64,000 bases of DNA, taken from IMG/VR virus record IMGVR_UViG_3300044701_003269, positions 110,187-174,186 of that record. One strand, 5' to 3'. Of the stretch, positions 7,807-14,787 are shown one piece after another. The number at the start of each line of letters is the position of its first letter. Position 1 is the stretch's first letter. Source of the DNA: a virus. The notes under the pieces are model-generated. The model saw only the letters and a list, made by a program, of their open reading frames with translations. It was not told where the DNA came from and searched no databases. The translations under genes and the position numbers were made by a program.

Positions 7807-8041
7807 ATTTCGTCCAGTCACAATCACTTATGTGAGGACTATGATGTTCACACCAACAGCAGAAACATTTGAAGACTGGGATGTAGAACCAACACAAGAG
7901 AGTGTTTATGACTGGGCAGTAGAAGAGTTTCTCACTACAATAGAAGAAGAAGCAAAGGATGGTGAGTGGAGAAACTTTACCATTATTACAGAAGACCAAC
8001 CACCAGTAGAAGTTGAATGGGGTGAAGAAGATTATGACTGA
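7793..8041 (+). CDS. Acidic small protein (82 aa)
   Basis: Start chosen at the ATG following GGTGAGGAAG, 14 bases inside the previous gene, giving MKKLEFRPVTI. It is strongly acidic (TTIEEEAKDGEW, VEWGEEDYD). A longer upstream frame runs inside the previous gene and lacks support. Function unknown. Confidence 0.6.
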   Translation: MKKLEFRPVTITYVRTMMFTPTAETFEDWDVEPTQESVYDWAVEEFLTTIEEEAKDGEWRNFTIITEDQPPVEVEWGEEDYD

Positions 8042-8252
8042 ACGAGCACAAAAAATCTGGGATACTTACATCAACGGATATTCTGAAGCACTAATGACCC
8101 CTGTGGAGAATTTTTCTACTTATTTGGATAATGATAGTAGAAAGATTATTGCTTCTGTTCTCCGTGAAGTCATCAACCAACTCCAACAAAGCCCTGGTGT
8201 GATTATGTGTGCTGATGTGTTAGAATTGTGTGAGGAGATTGAAAACTTATGA
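8034..8252 (+). CDS. Hypothetical helical small protein (72 aa)
   Basis: Starts at ATG 8034 (MTERAQKIWD), overlapping the upstream stop by 8 bases. Likely all-alpha. It ends in ATGA overlap with the next gene. Function unknown. Confidence 0.6.
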   Translation: MTERAQKIWDTYINGYSEALMTPVENFSTYLDNDSRKIIASVLREVINQLQQSPGVIMCADVLELCEEIENL

Positions 8253-8539
8253 ACTCCAACATCAAAGACAATCTATTCCAAATTCAAGAGGTTGCTAACA
8301 AAGCCCTGGAACTTCATAAGAACTCCACAGAACGATTTGGTGGTGTAAATTATGCTAACCTACGAGTGGTGGATGTATGGGTGAAGTATAGTATTCACGA
8401 AGAGGATTTGGAGTATGGTGTGCTGATTGAAGAGTGCTCACCAACTGCTTATGATTTACAGGATTATATGTTAGAATACTTGAAAGATAATCTACCTAAT
8501 AATTTGGGGTGGAGCATTTATGTGGAGTTGGATTGGTAA
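8249..8539 (+). CDS. Hypothetical protein (96 aa)
   Basis: Helix-rich N-terminus (IQEVANKALELHKNS) followed by a beta-containing segment (RVVDVWVKYSIHEED) and an acidic C-terminus. Coupled on both sides by overlaps. Function unknown. Confidence 0.6.
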   Translation: MNSNIKDNLFQIQEVANKALELHKNSTERFGGVNYANLRVVDVWVKYSIHEEDLEYGVLIEECSPTAYDLQDYMLEYLKDNLPNNLGWSIYVELDW

Positions 8540-8703
8540 TGACTAAAACACAATCAGCATTAGAACGAGTTATTATTGAACTTGATAGTTGGTGTGATAA
8601 TTGGACTCCCACATCTTATAATGACCCTCGCATTAGTTTGAGACAGATTGCTGACCGTGCCCGTAATGTTTTAGAACAGGAGAAAACGAATGAAAGCTGC
8701 TAA
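8539..8703 (+). CDS. Hypothetical small protein (54 aa)
   Basis: ATG shares an A with the upstream TAA (TAATG). The sequence is charged and helical (QSALERVIIELDSWCDNW). Overlaps the next gene by 14 bases. Function unknown. Confidence 0.55.
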   Translation: MTKTQSALERVIIELDSWCDNWTPTSYNDPRISLRQIADRARNVLEQEKTNESC

Positions 8704-8857
8704 TGTTATCTTTTACACTTTGGTGGGTGTTTGTGTAATGGGAATGATTTATAGTAATTCAAAACCAGACAAAACACCACAACATACTTCCACAGTTTCT
8801 GGTTCCTCTGGAGAACTTAACTGTGGTACATCTTGCACCACTAAAAATGACCCTTGA
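8690..8857 (+). CDS. Single-pass membrane micro-protein (55 aa)
   Basis: A hydrophobic N-terminal helix (ANVIFYTLVGVCVMGMIY) is followed by a Ser/Thr-rich tail with a Cys pair (LNCGTSCTT). ATG lies 6 bases after GGAGAAAA. It overlaps both neighbours. A short inner-membrane protein; role unknown. Confidence 0.55.
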   Translation: MKAANVIFYTLVGVCVMGMIYSNSKPDKTPQHTSTVSGSSGELNCGTSCTTKNDP

Positions 8858-9113
8858 AGAAATCCTAGAAGAATACGGACAGGAAGTATTAGATACTTAC
8901 TACGAACTCTTCCCAGATAAAAACCTATCAAAGTTCCCTGACCGTTTCTGTGGCCCTGTTGGTGATTATGCTGACTTTGTGTTAGACTGTTATCATTCAA
9001 CTGGTAGTGATGAGTTAGAAAGTATTGAAGACTTTGAGAACGGAGTCTTTCAAGAGTATTACTATTACTGCCACAATACCAACACTGGATTTGTATTTTA
9101 TAATGAACGATGA
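8847..9113 (+). CDS. Acidic protein with ArdA-like C-terminal pattern
   Basis: 88 residues from ATG 8847 (MTLEEILEEYG). Very acidic, with ETYY-type helices and a FPDRFCGPVGDYADFVLDC segment that resembles the repeated domain of ArdA antirestriction DNA mimics (F-x-D-x-x-x-G-x-x-x-x-Y-x-x-F). ArdA proteins are usually about twice this length, so this would be a single-domain relative. The match is by eye only. Confidence 0.5.
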   Translation: MTLEEILEEYGQEVLDTYYELFPDKNLSKFPDRFCGPVGDYADFVLDCYHSTGSDELESIEDFENGVFQEYYYYCHNTNTGFVFYNER

Positions 9114-9295
9114 CTGAACGCAACTTTACCAAAGAACTCTTATACACATATTATAATGATATGGAAGGTGGAGATGATGTTGAGAGTATTGACTATCGTT
9201 CTCTAATTCACATTATCACTGAACTTTGTGATAGAATAGAGCAGTTGGAGAAGGACAATGAACTACGGAAATCTTATGATTGGAGAGGGGTATGA
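9110..9295 (+). CDS. Hypothetical small protein (61 aa)
   Basis: ATGA overlaps on both sides. Helical C-terminus with heptads (ITELCDRIEQLEKDNEL), a likely short coiled coil. Function unknown. Confidence 0.6.
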   Translation: MTERNFTKELLYTYYNDMEGGDDVESIDYRSLIHIITELCDRIEQLEKDNELRKSYDWRGV

Positions 9296-9531
9296 CTGAA
9301 GAAGATAAGTATGCTCTCAAAGAGTTATTCCGTGGTTTTGGTGTATTTGCTGGTGCCTCTGCTGTCTTTATCGTTATTATTCTTGTGCTTTCTTACTTTG
9401 CCTCAGGTGGTGAGCCATTGAAACCATCTTTTGAAGTAGTTGATGAATACAAAGGATGTGATGTAGTAAGATATGCTCCACATCAGGCAGCAGAGTACAA
9501 GTATTTCCTCTATTGTGAGAAGAATAAATGA
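9292..9531 (+). CDS. Single-pass membrane protein (79 aa)
   Basis: Start at ATG 9292 after GGAGAGGGGT, giving MTEEDKYAL. One transmembrane helix (VFAGASAVFIVIILVLSYF, residues 17-35) and a soluble tail with two Cys (KGCDVV, LYCEK). Topology suggests a periplasmic C-terminal domain. Function unknown. Confidence 0.65.
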   Translation: MTEEDKYALKELFRGFGVFAGASAVFIVIILVLSYFASGGEPLKPSFEVVDEYKGCDVVRYAPHQAAEYKYFLYCEKNK

Positions 9532-10172
9532 ATGAAGATATGCCTTGGGTCAATCTCACTCAAGAAGAAATAAAAGAACTTCGTAACAAAAAACACGAAC
9601 TCACTGAATACGGCAAACAGAGATTGAAAGATCTTATGAATAATGACTTAACCTTTAAAACTAATGGGAAAGAAACATTCAGTATTCCTTCTCAAACTCT
9701 TGGAAATCTTACTCTTGGAACCAAAACACCTGAAACTAAACTTGAAGTAAAGGAAATGAGCCACGAAGAGATGTTAGAAGAGGCAGCACGAAGAGAAGCA
9801 GAAAATAAGGCACTTGCTGCTCTCGATGAACTCTATGAGAAGCACGGTGATGCTATGCTGAAACTTGCTGAGATTGAGAAGGAAGAATGGGAACGCAAAG
9901 AACGCAGTGACACTGTGCTGCGACGGTATAATCACTTCTACAATGAAGAATGTTCTGGTCTTCCTCACGGCACACCAATAACCCCAGAACATATGCAAGC
10001 AATGGCACTTGAATGTATGATTGATGCTCTCCTTTGTGAGAATATGAATGTAGAGTATAATGCTATTGCTATTGATGATATTAAGGATTTGATTGCACGA
10101 TTATATCAACAGAGTAATGAGTTTCTAAAGAGAGTACAAGAATTCAAAGATAGTGCTGATGGAGTAGCATAA
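9528..10172 (+). CDS. Hypothetical coiled-coil protein (214 aa)
   Basis: Long charged helices around residues 75-130 (EEMLEEAARREAENKALAAL, LAEIEKEEWERKERSD), then a globular helical C-terminus (PEHMQAMALECMIDALLCEN). No enzymatic motif seen. ATGA overlap with the membrane protein upstream. Confidence 0.7.
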   Translation: MNEDMPWVNLTQEEIKELRNKKHELTEYGKQRLKDLMNNDLTFKTNGKETFSIPSQTLGNLTLGTKTPETKLEVKEMSHEEMLEEAARREAENKALAALDELYEKHGDAMLKLAEIEKEEWERKERSDTVLRRYNHFYNEECSGLPHGTPITPEHMQAMALECMIDALLCENMNVEYNAIAIDDIKDLIARLYQQSNEFLKRVQEFKDSADGVA

Positions 10173-10327
10173 TGGACCTCACATTTAGACAACACATTTT
10201 GTTATTATCTGCAATCACGGTATTTTATGATGAGGTTGCAAAGACTGATAATTCTGAAATGAAACACGAAATTATGGAACTTGCTGATATTATCCAAGAG
10301 TCCGCAGAGAAGATGAAAAATGCCTGA
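10172..10327 (+). CDS. Hypothetical small helical protein (51 aa)
   Basis: Frame MDLTFRQHILLLSAI... starts within TAATG and overlaps the next ATG. Mostly amphipathic helix. Family unknown. Confidence 0.5.
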   Translation: MDLTFRQHILLLSAITVFYDEVAKTDNSEMKHEIMELADIIQESAEKMKNA

Positions 10328-10592
10328 AATAGACATATCAAAAGTTCTTATAGAAGGTGATACTGCAACCATTATGGGTGTAGAATATAAAAGAATGGAG
10401 AACAAAATGAGTCGCTTCACTGAAAATCCTGATGAGATTGTGTTGAAGAATATTGATCTATTTCACCTGGAAAGTATGAATGAAAGAACACTATGGATTG
10501 GTGTATATGGTAAGGATGGTAAAATCTATCACTTAAACATTTCTGCAGATGGTGATAAACTAAAATACTATTGGAGTCAAGAGGCACCATAA
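10320..10592 (+). CDS. Hypothetical protein (90 aa)
   Basis: Beta-rich pattern (GDTATIMGVEYKRM, TLWIGVYGKDGKIYHLNIS) and no membrane segment. It is the last gene before the first homing-endonuclease cassette. A CATAAATA late-type box lies across its stop (10588-10595). Function unknown. Confidence 0.6.
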   Translation: MPEIDISKVLIEGDTATIMGVEYKRMENKMSRFTENPDEIVLKNIDLFHLESMNERTLWIGVYGKDGKIYHLNISADGDKLKYYWSQEAP

Positions 10593-10602
10593 ATAACAAT
10601 AC

Positions 10603-10676
10603 CTGTAAGTCGCATTATAGGTGGAAAAGGTGCTTTCGGGCACCTTTTCTTATATAAATAGTATTGCGACTTACAG
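10603..10676 (+). promoter_or_regulatory. Late-gene latch 1: inverted repeat enclosing terminator and late promoter
   Basis: CTGTAAGTCGCA (10603-10614) pairs perfectly with TGCGACTTACAG (10665-10676). Between the arms, 50 bases apart, sit a hairpin terminator and TATAAATA (10653-10660). A late transcript starting about 6 bases after the box would lack the left arm. The right arm ends 9 bases before the start codon of the endonuclease-like gene. Confidence 0.7.
10625..10650. terminator. Strong hairpin terminator, possibly bidirectional
   Basis: AAAAGGTGC / GCACCTTTT (9-bp stem) with a 6-base loop TTTCGG and A/T runs on both sides. It stops early transcription before the endonuclease-like gene, leaving that gene to the late box just downstream. 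Confidence 0.85.
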
Positions 10677-10685
10677 AGTAGAACT

Positions 10686-11303
10686 ATGACTTCACAAAGT
10701 CCAAGAATATACACATATAAGATTACCTTTGAAGAAGTTCCTTACTATTACTATGGAGTTCATAAGGAAAAAAAGTTTGATGAGGAGTATTGGGGAACAC
10801 CAGTAACAAATAAATGGTGTTGGGAACTTTATACACCAAAGAAACAAATATTGGAAGTGTTTGATTATACTGATAATGGATGGGTGGAAGCAAATAGAAT
10901 TGAAAAAATAATAATCAAACAATTTTATAATACAGATAGATGGTGTTTGAATGAAAGTTGTGGTGGGGATATTTCGTTAGATATAAGAAGAAAAACTGGT
11001 AAAATAATCGGTAAAATGGTAGGCAAGAAAAATGCTAAAAGAAACAAAGAACTTGGTGTTGCTATTTTTTCACTCACACCAGAACAATTGAGTGAAAATG
11101 GTAAAAAAGGAGCAGCAAAAGTAAAAGAACTTGGTCTTGGGATATTTGGAATGACTATGGAGCAAAAATTAAATGCCGCAAAAACTACAAACTCTCAAAG
11201 GTGGATGTGTGTTGAAACTGGTTTTATTACATCTTCTGGACCACTTACCAGATATCAACAAAAAAGAAATATAGACACTTCTAAACGAGTTAGAATATCA
11301 TAA
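10686..11303 (+). CDS. GIY-YIG-like homing endonuclease with helical DNA-binding repeats
   Basis: 205 residues. The N-terminus has IYTYKITFEEVPYYYYGVH, a diverged GIY-YIG-type start, followed by EEYWGTP and EANRIEKIIIKQFYN (helix with the conserved Glu position). The second half has repeated SLTPEQLSENGKKGAAKVKE-type NUMOD3-like helices and a C-terminal W-M-C-V-E-T-G zinc/beta segment typical of homing enzymes. Predicted to nick or cut phage DNA at a cognate intergenic site. Flanked by a latch upstream and a terminator downstream. Confidence 0.65.
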   Translation: MTSQSPRIYTYKITFEEVPYYYYGVHKEKKFDEEYWGTPVTNKWCWELYTPKKQILEVFDYTDNGWVEANRIEKIIIKQFYNTDRWCLNESCGGDISLDIRRKTGKIIGKMVGKKNAKRNKELGVAIFSLTPEQLSENGKKGAAKVKELGLGIFGMTMEQKLNAAKTTNSQRWMCVETGFITSSGPLTRYQQKRNIDTSKRVRIS

Positions 11304-11327
11304 GGACACTTGAAGAACTGGCATAAA

Positions 11328-11350
11328 GGCACTTTACAGGTGCCCTTTTT
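11328..11350 (+). terminator. Rho-independent terminator after endonuclease gene
   Basis: GGCAC / GTGCC stem with a 7-base loop and a T-run (CCCTTTTT). It insulates the endonuclease-like gene from the next operon. Confidence 0.75.
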
Positions 11351-11383
11351 GATGATATTATACTTTTATAAGCAACCAAACTG

Positions 11384-11557
11384 ATGAACTACCTTTGTCT
11401 TGTTGATGGTCTTGTTGAGTATAGTAGCACCAGTTTGACTGATTTTGCTCATTACCAACTGATGTATGCCGAAGAACATCGTGATGCTAATGTAGAGTAT
11501 CTTACTCTGACCGATGAAGAGTTTGATGCTTTGTTCCCTGTGGAGGATGAAGAGTGA
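11384..11557 (+). CDS. Hypothetical acidic small protein (57 aa)
   Basis: Frame MNYLCLVDGLVEYSS..., acidic C-terminus (FPVEDEE). GTGA overlap with the next gene. Function unknown. Confidence 0.55.
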   Translation: MNYLCLVDGLVEYSSTSLTDFAHYQLMYAEEHRDANVEYLTLTDEEFDALFPVEDEE

Positions 11558-11892
11558 GACTTGAAGAACCAACAAAATGGGAATATTTCCTTGATGGTTT
11601 CCGCAACATTCTGTGTATTATTGATTGTTATAATGACGGTGATGAATGGGGTTATGATGAGTTCTGGGAAAGTTTAAGTATTGGTTGGTATAGAGAATAT
11701 ATCTTTCCTTATGATGACCCATACAATCTAACTATCAGCCCAGAACGTAAGTTGAGATTAGCACAAGAACTACCAACATTTTATGTTTCAGAAGAAGCAT
11801 ATGATGAACTGATAGAAGCAATTAATAGTCCTCCAAAACCATCACAGGGACTGATTAACCTTATGAACCGTAAAGTACCTTGGGAAGAATGA
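11554..11892 (+). CDS. Protein with DUF1778/TacA-like antitoxin tail (112 aa, GTG start)
   Basis: The C-terminus YVSEEAYDELIEAINSPPKP followed by a helix and K-V-P-W-E-E matches the neutralising C-terminal segment of DUF1778 antitoxins (SEE-W/Y-x-x-F/L...PP-x-P...PWE). The N-terminal ribbon-helix-helix DNA-binding domain of that family is absent; instead there is an aromatic acidic region (DGDEWGYDEFWESL). It could neutralise a host GNAT toxin, but no toxin gene is next to it. Confidence 0.55.
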   Translation: MRLEEPTKWEYFLDGFRNILCIIDCYNDGDEWGYDEFWESLSIGWYREYIFPYDDPYNLTISPERKLRLAQELPTFYVSEEAYDELIEAINSPPKPSQGLINLMNRKVPWEE

Positions 11893-12062
11893 CTGATAAA
11901 TCTAAAATGTTCTACAACATTTGGTGTTGTGCTTATAACCGACGAACACTATATAAAGGAACTGCAAGAGAACACAGAGAACACGAAACCGTGAGAATGT
12001 GTTTAGATATGAAAGACGTGAAGTTCTATCAGTTTGATACAGAAAGACCGCACTACATCTAA
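11889..12062 (+). CDS. Hypothetical small protein (57 aa)
   Basis: Start at ATG 11889 (MTDKSKMFYNIWCC). Basic, with HREHETVRMC. Overlaps both neighbours by 1-4 bases. Function unknown. Confidence 0.55.
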   Translation: MTDKSKMFYNIWCCAYNRRTLYKGTAREHREHETVRMCLDMKDVKFYQFDTERPHYI

Positions 12063-12361
12063 TGACCTGGCCTCAATACATCTTCCAACACCTTATACCA
12101 ACTTGGTTCTTTTCCTTTAAGCATAACTTTAGGATTTGGAGTGACTTGATGACTTCAAATTATGAGAGTTATGCACTAATGCGAGAAGATGACCCAGAGG
12201 AAGAATGTAAAGAATGGTTCTGGACTTCTCTGAATGAAGACGACACATATTCAAAAGATTTTCTTGAGTATCTACAGCAAATGGTAGATGATATTGAAAG
12301 TGGAAAGGTTAAGACTTATACTTTAGATGAGATAAGTGACCTTTTTAAGGAGGAAGACTGA
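12062..12361 (+). CDS. Hypothetical acidic protein (99 aa)
   Basis: Aromatic N-terminus (WPQYIFQHLIPTWFFSFKHNF) and acidic remainder. GGAGG lies directly before the next ATG. Function unknown. Confidence 0.6.
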   Translation: MTWPQYIFQHLIPTWFFSFKHNFRIWSDLMTSNYESYALMREDDPEEECKEWFWTSLNEDDTYSKDFLEYLQQMVDDIESGKVKTYTLDEISDLFKEED

Positions 12362-12756
12362 TGGGAATGTATGATACTATCCGTTCTTCATATGACTTGG
12401 GAGAACAATTTACAAATGTAGAGTTACAAACAAAGGATATTGAAGAATGTTATGGTGGCACAATGACTGACTACTGGATAGACCCAGCAGGTTATTTGTG
12501 GTGCGGTGATTATACTAACACTGCTGCTATGGAAATCTATGAGGAAGGACACCCAAAGTATAATGCTGATAAGTCGTGGTTGAACTTTGAGTGGATACCT
12601 ACAGGAATTCACGGTAAGTATAGAGTTCATCCAATTACAAAATACGTAGAGATTTACGCTGCTAAATGGGACGGTGAATGGGCTGACTGGCCCCGTTGCA
12701 GAATCCACTTCAAGTATGGTAGAGTGGTTGAGCACGAACATCTCCCCAGAAATTGA
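12361..12756 (+). CDS. Conserved phage/bacterial hypothetical (131 aa)
   Basis: The opening MGMYDTIRSSYDLGEQFTN and the W-I-D-P-A-G-Y-L-W segment belong to a widespread uncharacterised small-protein family found in phages and bacteria. Beta-rich, Trp-rich C-terminus (KWDGEWADWPRCRI). Excellent GGAGGA ribosome site. Confidence 0.7.
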   Translation: MGMYDTIRSSYDLGEQFTNVELQTKDIEECYGGTMTDYWIDPAGYLWCGDYTNTAAMEIYEEGHPKYNADKSWLNFEWIPTGIHGKYRVHPITKYVEIYAAKWDGEWADWPRCRIHFKYGRVVEHEHLPRN

Positions 12757-13070
12757 TTTCTACAGAACTATTCCCCTACGAAAATCACCCATACAGATTA
12801 GAGTTTGGTGAAAAGAAAAACCCTACAGTCTGTTTCTTTTCGTGTGAAGAACACTTGCAAAAATACCTCACACGGTATAAACTGGATGAGAGAACTATTA
12901 AACTTGATTACCGTGATGGAGAACCCGTTGAGTCTGGTAAAAAACAGCAGAACAGTATACAGAAAAGACCTAGAAAGACCAGTGACCGAAGTTCTGGTAC
13001 AAGTAAAGGACGAACCACCCTCGTGGATTCCCCTAGAAACACTACTAGCCCTACAAAGCGTAAGAAATGA
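12753..13070 (+). CDS. Hypothetical protein with basic disordered tail (105 aa, TTG start)
   Basis: TTG overlaps the preceding TGA (TTGA); no ATG is available at the N-terminus. Residues 1-55 look folded (FFSCEEHLQKYLTRY). The last 40 are Ser/Thr/Lys/Arg-rich and probably disordered. The start codon is inferred. Confidence 0.5.
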   Translation: MISTELFPYENHPYRLEFGEKKNPTVCFFSCEEHLQKYLTRYKLDERTIKLDYRDGEPVESGKKQQNSIQKRPRKTSDRSSGTSKGRTTLVDSPRNTTSPTKRKK

Positions 13071-13234
13071 CATCCAAAACTAATCTTATTCTTGCTCTGC
13101 AGCAAGTAGAAAACATTGGTAATCTTGTGCGAGAGAATAACTATGAAGCATTTTTTACTTCACATCTTTTGCCTATTAAATTTGAACTTGAACGACAACT
13201 AACACTACAAAAGAATGGAAAAGAAACTATATGA
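13067..13234 (+). CDS. Hypothetical helical protein (55 aa)
   Basis: MTSKTNLILALQQVENI..., one or two amphipathic helices, ATGA overlap upstream and 20-base overlap downstream. Function unknown. Confidence 0.5.
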   Translation: MTSKTNLILALQQVENIGNLVRENNYEAFFTSHLLPIKFELERQLTLQKNGKETI

Positions 13235-13421
13235 TGATGCCTTCTATGTGGAGGAAAAGAAGTATGGGCTTTGGACCTCATCAGATAAAGAAGGTAATGG
13301 TATTATCACATCACTAACTGAGGAGCAGTGTGTTAGGTCTACACGATGGTATTTGAAAGCAAAGCAGGAGGGATTTGAGGAAACGCAAACATACGATGGC
13401 GAAGTAGGAGGCAAACTCTAA
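13215..13421 (+). CDS. Hypothetical protein (68 aa)
   Basis: Start MEKKLYDDAFYVEEKKYGLW; conserved-looking WTSSDKEGNGI and TRWYLKAKQEGF segments. A CTAAATAT late-type box overlaps its stop. Function unknown. Confidence 0.6.
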   Translation: MEKKLYDDAFYVEEKKYGLWTSSDKEGNGIITSLTEEQCVRSTRWYLKAKQEGFEETQTYDGEVGGKL

Positions 13422-13431
13422 ATATCAGAAG

Positions 13432-13656
13432 ATGCCTATTCTTCGGATGGAAGAACTGCATAAAGGAGATACCGTTAAGTTTGTTGGTTGCTCCAAAGAA
13501 CAGATAAACTGGGGCAACAATGATGACCCAAATAAACTACTTTTCGTTGGTGATAAGTATATCATTGAAAAAGTAGAAGTCCATTCATACCACACAAAAT
13601 TGACACTTCGCGGTGTTTATGGTAGATTTAACTCAACTTGTTTTAAAAAAGTATGA
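13432..13656 (+). CDS. Small beta-rich protein (74 aa)
   Basis: KGDTVKFVG, then GDKYIIEKVEV and KLTLRGVYGRFNS suggest a small SH3-like or KOW-like barrel. No catalytic residues visible. Function unknown. Confidence 0.6.
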   Translation: MPILRMEELHKGDTVKFVGCSKEQINWGNNDDPNKLLFVGDKYIIEKVEVHSYHTKLTLRGVYGRFNSTCFKKV

Positions 13657-13787
13657 CTACAAGAACTTTTATTGACAAAAATGGAAACAGTTGGGAGTGG
13701 GAAGAAACTCCCGAAACTGTTGAAGCACTCAAACAATTACATAATACTGTGAAGCAAGTAAATGAACAGCAAACCACTAACGCCTGA
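13653..13787 (+). CDS. Hypothetical micro-protein (44 aa)
   Basis: Frame MTTRTFIDKNGNSWEWEETP..., ATGA overlap with the upstream gene and 26-base overlap with the next. The FIDKNGNSWEWEETPE opening looks like a short beta hairpin followed by a helix. Function unknown. Confidence 0.45.
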   Translation: MTTRTFIDKNGNSWEWEETPETVEALKQLHNTVKQVNEQQTTNA

Positions 13788-13992
13788 AGAAGTCCAGGTA
13801 GCAGCAGAGCAATTCTTTCCACTATTTGATATTGTTCGCAATCGTATGCCCGAAAGTGCTACTATAGAAGACACACTGAAAGTAATGGAAACTGTCTGTG
13901 GTCTCGCACACAAACTTCGAGCAGAGGAAGAGAAAATCAAGTTCGGATTTAATAAGAATGAAACTAACACCGAACCAGCAACTGTGGGCTGA
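13762..13992 (+). CDS. Hypothetical helical protein (76 aa)
   Basis: All-alpha prediction (EVQVAAEQFFPLFDIVRNR, TVCGLAHKLRAEEEKI). Overlaps both neighbours. Function unknown. Confidence 0.55.
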   Translation: MNSKPLTPEEVQVAAEQFFPLFDIVRNRMPESATIEDTLKVMETVCGLAHKLRAEEEKIKFGFNKNETNTEPATVG

Positions 13993-14125
13993 TGTGTTTA
14001 GATGTGCTGTCTATCGGTCTAATCTTTACTTTGAAGAGAAAGACCTTGATAGGCACGCAAGAGAGCACACAACAGCAATTTTAGCACTTCAAAAGGGTGA
14101 AAAATTTTGGATGAAATTTCTGTAG
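13958..14125 (+). CDS. Hypothetical small protein (55 aa)
   Basis: Start at ATG 13958 (MKLTPNQQLWADVFRC). Charged helix with DLDRHAREHTTA. Overlaps the previous gene by 35 bases. Function unknown. Confidence 0.5.
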   Translation: MKLTPNQQLWADVFRCAVYRSNLYFEEKDLDRHAREHTTAILALQKGEKFWMKFL

Positions 14126-14277
14126 AGTATCAATACCACGTTTTTGATGAAACAACTCCTTGGTATGAATGGTTAATGTATTGTGAAATCTGCCATCAAT
14201 TAGACGTTCCAGGTCAACCTTCCCTGGGACGTTTTATGGCATATCGTAGATATTTAAAATCTGTTGGATTATTATAA
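14107..14277 (+). CDS. Hypothetical small protein (56 aa, TTG start)
   Basis: Frame MDEISVEYQYHVFDETTPWY..., ending VGLL. Only a TTG is available near the expected start; the frame otherwise fills the gap between its neighbours exactly and ends in TAATG. Confidence 0.45.
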   Translation: MDEISVEYQYHVFDETTPWYEWLMYCEICHQLDVPGQPSLGRFMAYRRYLKSVGLL

Positions 14278-14501
14278 TGATTCGTAAATTTATCAAATGG
14301 TTTATCACACCTTCACCTAAGCCTATTGTTGAAGATGTTGACTTGTATGCTAAAATTGTAGAACTTGAGAATCGGATTGCAGACCTAGAATGTGAAAATG
14401 TGGAGACATCAAATTGTCTTTATGAACTATCAAATCATATTGAGGCAGTTGATGCTCGTATAGATATTTTGTCCGTTGAAGCATTTACAAAAAATGTATG
14501 A
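14277..14501 (+). CDS. Coiled-coil small protein (74 aa)
   Basis: Basic aromatic N-terminus (IRKFIKWFITP), then about 45 residues of heptad repeats (IVELENRIADLECENVETSN). Overlaps the next ATG by 8 bases. Confidence 0.6.
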   Translation: MIRKFIKWFITPSPKPIVEDVDLYAKIVELENRIADLECENVETSNCLYELSNHIEAVDARIDILSVEAFTKNV

Positions 14502-14667
14502 ACTCGACGATTTTGAAAAAGCACTGTCACATTTTGGAAAAAGAGTTGAAATCATTATTGCACTTGAAATGGGTGGAAAGTTAAATGCTGAAGCTGCTTA
14601 CAAGAATATTAAATATGAACTCAGAGAACTCAAAAAACTTAGAAAGAAGCACAACAAGGAGATGTAG
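14494..14667 (+). CDS. Small basic helical protein (57 aa)
   Basis: Start at ATG 14494 (MYELDDFEKAL). C-terminus strongly basic (LRELKKLRKKHNKEM). A longer frame starting upstream is out of keeping with the preceding gene. Function unknown. Confidence 0.55.
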   Translation: MYELDDFEKALSHFGKRVEIIIALEMGGKLNAEAAYKNIKYELRELKKLRKKHNKEM

Positions 14668-14785
14668 TAATTGTGGTGAAGTAAAACCACTTGATGAAAA
14701 TCACTACCAACCTCTAAAACATTTCAAAGAACACTTTTCGTTCTATTGCAACGAGTGTAACAAACCCAAACCCAAAGAAGATTGA
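14615..14785 (+). CDS. Small zinc-ribbon protein (56 aa)
   Basis: Two CxxC pairs (CSNCGEVKPLDE and FYCNECNKP) make a four-Cys zinc ribbon, a common stand-alone module in cyanophages. The ATG lies inside the previous gene (53-base overlap); a start closer to the ribbon is possible. Confidence 0.6.
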   Translation: MNSENSKNLERSTTRRCSNCGEVKPLDENHYQPLKHFKEHFSFYCNECNKPKPKED

Positions 14786-14787
14786 TT

